A program made the position numbers and the translations under genes. The notes beneath the pieces are model-generated. The model saw only the letters and a program-made list of their open reading frames with translations. It was not told where the DNA came from and made no database searches. A DNA stretch of 17,322 bases from Klenkia sp. (GTDB lineage: Bacteria; Actinomycetota; Actinomycetes; Mycobacteriales; Geodermatophilaceae): NCBI GenBank assembly GCA_025966215.1, contig JAOPVM010000120.1, forward strand, positions 1 to 17,322. The letters run 5' to 3'. Positions 16,382-17,322 of the stretch are shown here, in pieces. Position 1 is the stretch's first letter. Each line of letters starts with the position of its first letter.

Positions 16382-17135
16382 ACAGCGGGTCGAGCAGGCG
16401 CTGCAGGAACTGCTGGGTGCGCTGCTCGCGCGGCTCGACGAGCACCTGCGACGGCGGTCCCTGCTCGACCACCACGCCGCCGTCCAGGAACAGCACCTGG
16501 TCGGCCACCTGCCGGGCGAACCGCATCTCGTGGGTCACCACGACCATCGTCCAGCCCTCGGCGGCCAGCGACTGCATCACCCGCAGCACCTCGCCGACCA
16601 GCTCGGGGTCCAGGGCACTGGTCGGCTCGTCGAACAGCACCACCTGCGGCCGGGTGGCCAGTGCGCGGGCGATGCCGACGCGCTGCTGCTGCCCACCCGA
16701 CAGCTGCACCGGGTAGGCGTCCGCCTTGTCCGCCAGACCGACACGGGCAAGCAGCGCCCGAGCCTCATCCTGTGCCTCGGCGCGCGGCCTGCCCTGCGCG
16801 AACACCGGCCCGGAGGTCACGTTCCCCAGCACGGTGAAGTGCGGGAAGAGGTTGTGCGACTGGAAGACCATGCCGCTCTGCCCCCGCAGCCGGGACACCG
16901 CGCGGCTGTCCGGTTCGGTCGCCCAGTCGATCTCCACGTCGCCGATCCGAACCGTCCCGGTCTCCGGCCTCTCCAGGCCGTTGAGGCTGCGCAGCACCGT
17001 CGTCTTGCCCGAGCCGGACGGCCCGATGAGACAGGTGACCGACCCTGACGGCACCACCACGTCGACGCCGCGCAGCACCCGGTTGGTGCCGAAGGTCTTG
17101 ACCAGCCCGCGGGCCTCGAGCAGGGGCGCGGTCAT
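16380..17135 (-). CDS. Polar amino-acid ABC transporter, ATP-binding protein
   Basis: A 251-residue ABC ATPase that powers uptake of a polar amino acid or a related solute from the cytoplasmic face. Motifs: Walker A GPSGSGKT (38-45), Q-loop Q92 in [11 protein letters not shown], signature LSGGQQQR (145-152), Walker B VVLFDE (165-170), D-loop SALD (173-176), switch His H202 in [18 protein letters not shown] (95-106) and the overall length fit the GlnQ/HisP-like polar amino-acid group. ATG 17135 overlaps the permease stop (ATGA); the longer open frame upstream lies inside the permease gene. No solute-binding protein gene is visible in the window. It ends in TAG, 9 bp from the convergent gene's stop, without an obvious terminator. 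Solute not deducible. Confidence 0.93.
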   Translation of the reverse strand: MTAPLLEARGLVKTFGTNRVLRGVDVVVPSGSVTCLIGPSGSGKTTVLRSLNGLERPETGTVRIGDVEIDWATEPDSRAVSRLRGQSGMVFQSHNLFPHFTVLGNVTSGPVFAQGRPRAEAQDEARALLARVGLADKADAYPVQLSGGQQQRVGIARALATRPQVVLFDEPTSALDPELVGEVLRVMQSLAAEGWTMVVVTHEMRFARQVADQVLFLDGGVVVEQGPPSQVLVEPREQRTQQFLQRLLDPL

Positions 17136-17322
17136 ACGGCCACGTGCCGTGACAACCGGGTCTCCAGCCGGGTCTGACCGAAGGACAGCACGAGGCACAC
17201 CACCCAGTAGTAGACGGCGGCGACGCCGTAGAGCGTGAAGAACTCGAAGCTCGGCGCCGCGATCTCCTGCGCCTTGCGCAGCAGCTCGGTGACCAGGATG
17301 GTCGAGGCGAGTTAGGTGTCCT
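17132..17322 (-). pseudogene. Amino-acid ABC transporter permease, C-terminal part with an in-frame TAA
   Basis: The minus-strand frame ending at TGA 17132 encodes a typical permease C-terminus: [16 protein letters not shown], a last transmembrane helix around [17 protein letters not shown], then the basic ending [10 protein letters not shown]. It overlaps the ATP-binding gene by 4 nt. At 17314-17312 the frame has TAA, preceded by codons for Asp-Thr. The family normally has a KDTSL-like sequence here, so a Ser codon (TCA) has probably become TAA. Translation from upstream would stop 59 residues early, losing the last helix. Either the permease is broken, or the base is wrong (8 bp from the window end). 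The rest of the gene lies outside the window. Confidence 0.7.

Overview
The window is very GC-rich DNA with strong G/C bias at third codon positions, GTG starts, and frequent ATGA/GTGA stop-start overlaps. Gene content (an NDMA-type alcohol dehydrogenase, a PpsR-PpsA pair, actinobacterial-style HmgA and FAH, a UPF0303 protein, an apparently leaderless promoter) points to a high-GC Actinomycetota chromosome. A Geodermatophilaceae-like soil actinobacterium would fit, but the genus is inference. No rRNA, tRNA, CRISPR array, insertion sequence or phage gene was found.

Layout. (1) 1-2090, minus strand: an NDMA-dependent alcohol dehydrogenase followed by a MoxR-type AAA+ ATPase (GTGA overlap). A third gene probably starts at the left edge (GTGA again). 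A perfect 14-bp hairpin lies in the first codons of moxR. (2) 2091-2647: a divergent intergenic region with a 16-bp palindrome, a small YiaA/YiaB-type membrane protein on the plus strand, and a perfect 23-bp bidirectional terminator hairpin. (3) 2648-5931, minus: ppsR then ppsA (ATGA overlap), PEP synthase and its regulatory kinase/phosphorylase. (4) 5999-6917: a VOC/glyoxalase-like protein (minus) divergent from a UPF0303 heme-degrading-domain protein (plus). (5) 7157-12042, minus: a compact four-gene operon transcribed MBL-fold protein > class A flavin monooxygenase > homogentisate 1,2-dioxygenase > fumarylacetoacetase, each junction overlapping or separated by 1 nt. (6) 12148-14316, minus: a SNF2-family ATPase. 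(7) 14317-15369: about 580 bp without a recognisable gene, then a frameshifted DUF6194-type pseudogene. (8) 15399-16370, plus: a zinc-less quinone oxidoreductase, convergent with (9) 16380-17322, minus: the ATP-binding protein of a polar amino-acid ABC transporter and the C-terminal part of its permease, which carries an in-frame TAA.

How it works together. The central operon encodes ring opening of homogentisate and hydrolysis of fumarylacetoacetate to fumarate and acetoacetate. The monooxygenase and the MBL-fold protein, first in the operon, probably supply homogentisate from an unidentified aromatic precursor. No 4-hydroxyphenylpyruvate dioxygenase and no maleylacetoacetate isomerase are present here. 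PpsA would recycle C3/C4 products into gluconeogenesis, which is metabolically compatible but is not shown to be co-regulated.

The most interesting points are: the degenerate zinc site of the MBL protein and its coupling to the monooxygenase; the coupling of an alcohol dehydrogenase to a MoxR chaperone with an intragenic hairpin; a 13-bp tandem duplication that creates the stop codon of the quinone oxidoreductase; and three apparent disabling changes (two frameshifts in DUF6194, one nonsense codon in the permease). No clearly new multi-gene defence or mobile system was found.
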